Source: Verrucomicrobiota bacterium (GTDB lineage: Bacteria > Verrucomicrobiota > Verrucomicrobiia > Chthoniobacterales > UBA10450). From it: DNA of 32,062 nt. The DNA lies in contig QHPP01000121.1 of assembly GCA_003219125.1 (NCBI GenBank), positions 1 through 32,062 of the forward strand, read 5' to 3'. This document shows, piece by piece, positions 30,325 through 32,062 of this stretch; position 1 is the stretch's first letter; the number at the start of each line of letters is the position of its first letter. A program made the translations under genes and the position numbers. Under the pieces are notes generated by a model. That model was not told where the DNA came from. It saw nothing but the letters and a program-made list of their open reading frames with translations, and ran no database searches.

Positions 30325-30792
30325 ATGAGAAAATTTGATCCCGAGACGTTTGGGCCCCTTCTCGGCGGTACCGCCAGAGCCTGGCGGATCAAGCTCGATC
30401 AGCGGCTCAAACCGATGGGCCTGAGCCAAGCAAAGTGGCGCACGCTCATCCATCTCTCCCGGGCGCCTGAACCGCTGACCCAATCGCAGATCGCGGAACG
30501 CACCGGCATTGAAGAACCAACGCTAGTCAGCTTGCTTCATCGCCTGGAGAAAGAAGGGTGGGTCGTGCGCAAGAATTCAGCACGCGATCGACGTTGTAAA
30601 ACCGTGCATCTGCAACCTCGGACCGAGCGTGTGATCACTCGGATTAATGCGACGGCGCTAAAGCTTCGGCGTGAGTTGATCAAGGATATTCCAACACGTG
30701 ACATGGAGGTCTGCATGCGTGTACTGAACCATGTGCGCGAACGGATCGATCGCGCGCCCGTCACGAATGGAGATGGAGGGAGACACAAATGA
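30325..30792 (+). CDS. MarR/SlyA family transcriptional regulator
   Basis: 155 residues. The winged helix-turn-helix is recognisable: LSQAKWRTLIHLSRAPEPLT, then SQIAERTGIEEPTLVSLLHR with the recognition helix, then EGWVVRKNSARDRRCKTVHL as the wing. N- and C-terminal helices give the dimer interface. It is the first gene of an operon with a membrane fusion protein, overlapping it by 4 bases (ATGA). This arrangement is typical of MarR repressors that control an efflux pump and respond to a small aromatic or antibiotic-like ligand. The ligand is unknown. A perfect palindrome upstream is the probable operator. Confidence 0.92.
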   Translation: MRKFDPETFGPLLGGTARAWRIKLDQRLKPMGLSQAKWRTLIHLSRAPEPLTQSQIAERTGIEEPTLVSLLHRLEKEGWVVRKNSARDRRCKTVHLQPRTERVITRINATALKLRRELIKDIPTRDMEVCMRVLNHVRERIDRAPVTNGDGGRHK

Positions 30793-31967
30793 GCACGCTG
30801 GCTGACGTAAATACCGCCATGCGTGAGCGTGTCACACACCTTGAACGACGTTATGGTCGCAAGCGCGTTTATTTTGTAGGCGGTATTGTCGCGTTTCTGG
30901 CTGTGCTTTTGGCGATTCGCGCCATTACGAGCCGGCAGAAACCAGCGTCGCCGCCAGCGCCTCGGTCCGTGGCAGTGGCTAAAGTTATCACCAAAAATGT
31001 TCCGCTATACTTGGATGAAATCGGGACATGCACCGCGGCGGAAACGGTGCAGGTGCAAGCACAGATAAGCGGGCAAATTATCTCACGCGATTTCGAGGAC
31101 GGTGCCGATGTCAAGAAGGGCGATGTGTTGTTCCGAATCGATTCGCGTCCATTCGAGGCGGCGCTCGCTTCCGCGCAGGCGGATGCGGTTCTGGCGCACG
31201 CCACCTTTCAGCGACAAACGGAGTTGCGGACGAAGGCGGTAGTCGCCAGTCAGGATTATGACGTGGCCAGGGCAAACGCCATGAAAGCCGATGCTGCCGT
31301 CGCAGTCGCGCAGGTAAATCTCGATTACTGTACTATCCGGTCACCGATCGATGGCCGGACAAGCATTCGTAATGTGGATGTCGGCAATCTCGTTGGGCCG
31401 AGCAGCCCTCCACTCGTTACCGTGCAGCGACTCGATCCGATTTATACCGATTTCACTGTTGCCGAGCCTGACATCCCGCTCGTGCGCCAGCACCTGAACG
31501 GAGCGCCATTGCAAGTTTTAACCGAAGCCGAGAACGACAAATTCCCACCCCGCGTTGGCGCGCTTACATTCATCGACAACGCGGTGCAGTCTGGCGCAGG
31601 CACGGTGAGAGCGCGCGCCACTACTGAAAATCACGACCGCGCGTTGTGGGCTGCGCAGTTTGTGCACGTACGACTGATCTTGGAGACGCTGAAGAATGCG
31701 ATGCTCGTGCCGAGCAGTGCTGTTCAGATCGGCCAAAACGGACCGTATGTCTTTGTAGTGAAGTCCGATTCGACTCTTGATCTTCGTCAGGTAAAACCGG
31801 GCCAAAGGCAGGAAGGCGACATGACTGTTATCACGCAGGGTGTAAAGCCCGGTGAAACCGTCGTTACGCGCGGTCAACTTCAACTTGCCCCTGGAATGAA
31901 AGTTGCCGCACAGGAAGACAAGGCATTGTCCGCTGCCGGTGTTCGCGACGCCGCCACAGTTCAATGA
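30789..31967 (+). CDS. RND efflux membrane fusion protein (AcrA/MdtA-like)
   Basis: 392 residues, the periplasmic adaptor of a tripartite efflux pump. A single N-terminal membrane anchor lies at about 27-46 (VYFVGGIVAFLAVLLAIRAI). The lipoyl halves are QVQAQISGQIISRDFEDGAD and then GDVLFRIDSRPFEAALA, with CTIRSPIDGRTSIRNVDVGN after the hairpin. A helical hairpin lies between about 115 and 165. The beta-barrel and membrane-proximal domains follow (DPIYTDFTVAEPDI; VPSSAVQIGQNGPYVFVV). GGAGGGAG upstream of the ATG is one of the clearest Shine-Dalgarno sites in the window. It overlaps marR by 4 bases and the next gene by 4 bases, so the three genes form one operon. Confidence 0.94.
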   Translation: MSTLADVNTAMRERVTHLERRYGRKRVYFVGGIVAFLAVLLAIRAITSRQKPASPPAPRSVAVAKVITKNVPLYLDEIGTCTAAETVQVQAQISGQIISRDFEDGADVKKGDVLFRIDSRPFEAALASAQADAVLAHATFQRQTELRTKAVVASQDYDVARANAMKADAAVAVAQVNLDYCTIRSPIDGRTSIRNVDVGNLVGPSSPPLVTVQRLDPIYTDFTVAEPDIPLVRQHLNGAPLQVLTEAENDKFPPRVGALTFIDNAVQSGAGTVRARATTENHDRALWAAQFVHVRLILETLKNAMLVPSSAVQIGQNGPYVFVVKSDSTLDLRQVKPGQRQEGDMTVITQGVKPGETVVTRGQLQLAPGMKVAAQEDKALSAAGVRDAATVQ

Positions 31968-32062
31968 AAAACGACGGCCGAGCCGGCGGGGAAATTCCAC
32001 CACGTCAGAAACCTGGCGGTGCAGCGCAAAAGCTGACGCAATTCTCCTCCGGTCTCTCCCGA
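31964..32062 (+). CDS. N-terminus of a further operon gene, perhaps the RND permease (cut by window)
   Basis: 33 codons are visible from an ATG that overlaps the stop of the fusion-protein gene by 4 bases. They encode a hydrophilic N-terminus (MKNDGRAGGEIPPRQKPGGA, and so on) open to the end of the window. In such operons the inner-membrane RND transporter usually follows the fusion protein. The visible residues alone do not identify a family, so the call rests on context. Confidence 0.5.
   Translation, partial: MKNDGRAGGEIPPRQKPGGAAQKLTQFSSGLSR

Noticed and set aside
30789-32062. Possible naming of the fusion protein as a specific pump (mdtA or acrA)
   Set aside because: The family is clear, but substrate and pump identity cannot be assigned from the adaptor alone, so no symbol is given.

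Overview
The window looks like chromosomal DNA of a Gram-negative bacterium from the PVC/Verrucomicrobiota branch, possibly a soil Chthoniobacterales (Spartobacteria-like) lineage. This is an inference. It rests on a fused LpxC-FabZ protein next to lpxA, a TIGR03790-type exported protein, a GH57 branching enzyme, DUF6249-like and DUF5056-like membrane proteins beside an ECF sigma factor, few clear Shine-Dalgarno sequences, and very dense short palindromic repeats. No phage, IS transposase, CRISPR array or rRNA was seen. One tRNA is present.

Layout. 1-2703 (minus): the start of an FAD oxidoreductase cut by the window edge, then recN. 2753-5316 (plus): an MBL-fold hydrolase and a TIGR03790 protein. 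5324-7487 (minus): lpxC-fabZ then lpxA, the start of lipid A synthesis. 7727-10068 (minus): a GH57 glucan branching enzyme and a small exported protein. 10334-12481 (minus): one unusual ORF that joins a broken nucleoside-diphosphate-kinase-like protein to a class I aminotransferase. 12682-14403 (minus): a secreted DUF1326 protein and prmA. 14501-17106 (plus): an MhqO-like ring-cleaving dioxygenase, an MhqD-like hydrolase and DAHP synthase. 17495-19626 (minus): trpE-trpG. 19766-19837: tRNA-Gly(GCC). 20018-21592 (plus): DUF6249-like protein, ECF sigma factor and a putative anti-sigma protein. 21594-28477 (minus): nusA-infB-rbfA-nrnA-truB-ribF, the conserved transcription/translation cluster, preceded by a promoter and terminator-like leader hairpin. 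28766-30250 (plus): an ArnT/GT39-like membrane glycosyltransferase. 30325-end (plus): marR, an RND-type membrane fusion protein and the start of a third gene, with a perfect 20-bp palindrome at the promoter.

The most striking content is several families of short palindromic repeats that fill most intergenic gaps and also sit inside or at the ends of genes without breaking the reading frame. Family A has GTCATCCCGAG-type ends, is about 85-120 bp long and has about ten copies. Family B has GGAACAYAG terminal inverted repeats, is about 105-136 bp long and has three copies. Smaller families are named C to F here. In-frame copies lie in the MBL hydrolase, prmA, the dioxygenase and trpE. Repeat edges supply the stop codon and tail of TrpG and PrmA, and the ATG of glgB, a small exported protein and possibly trpE. 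At trpG the 3' end of the gene appears duplicated on both sides of a family B element. This resembles the protein-coding palindromic elements known from Rickettsia, in an unrelated genome.

Functionally the window is mostly housekeeping: envelope lipid A, glycogen, aromatic amino acids, translation and DNA repair. It also has two likely stress modules, the MhqO/MhqD pair and the MarR-controlled efflux pump.
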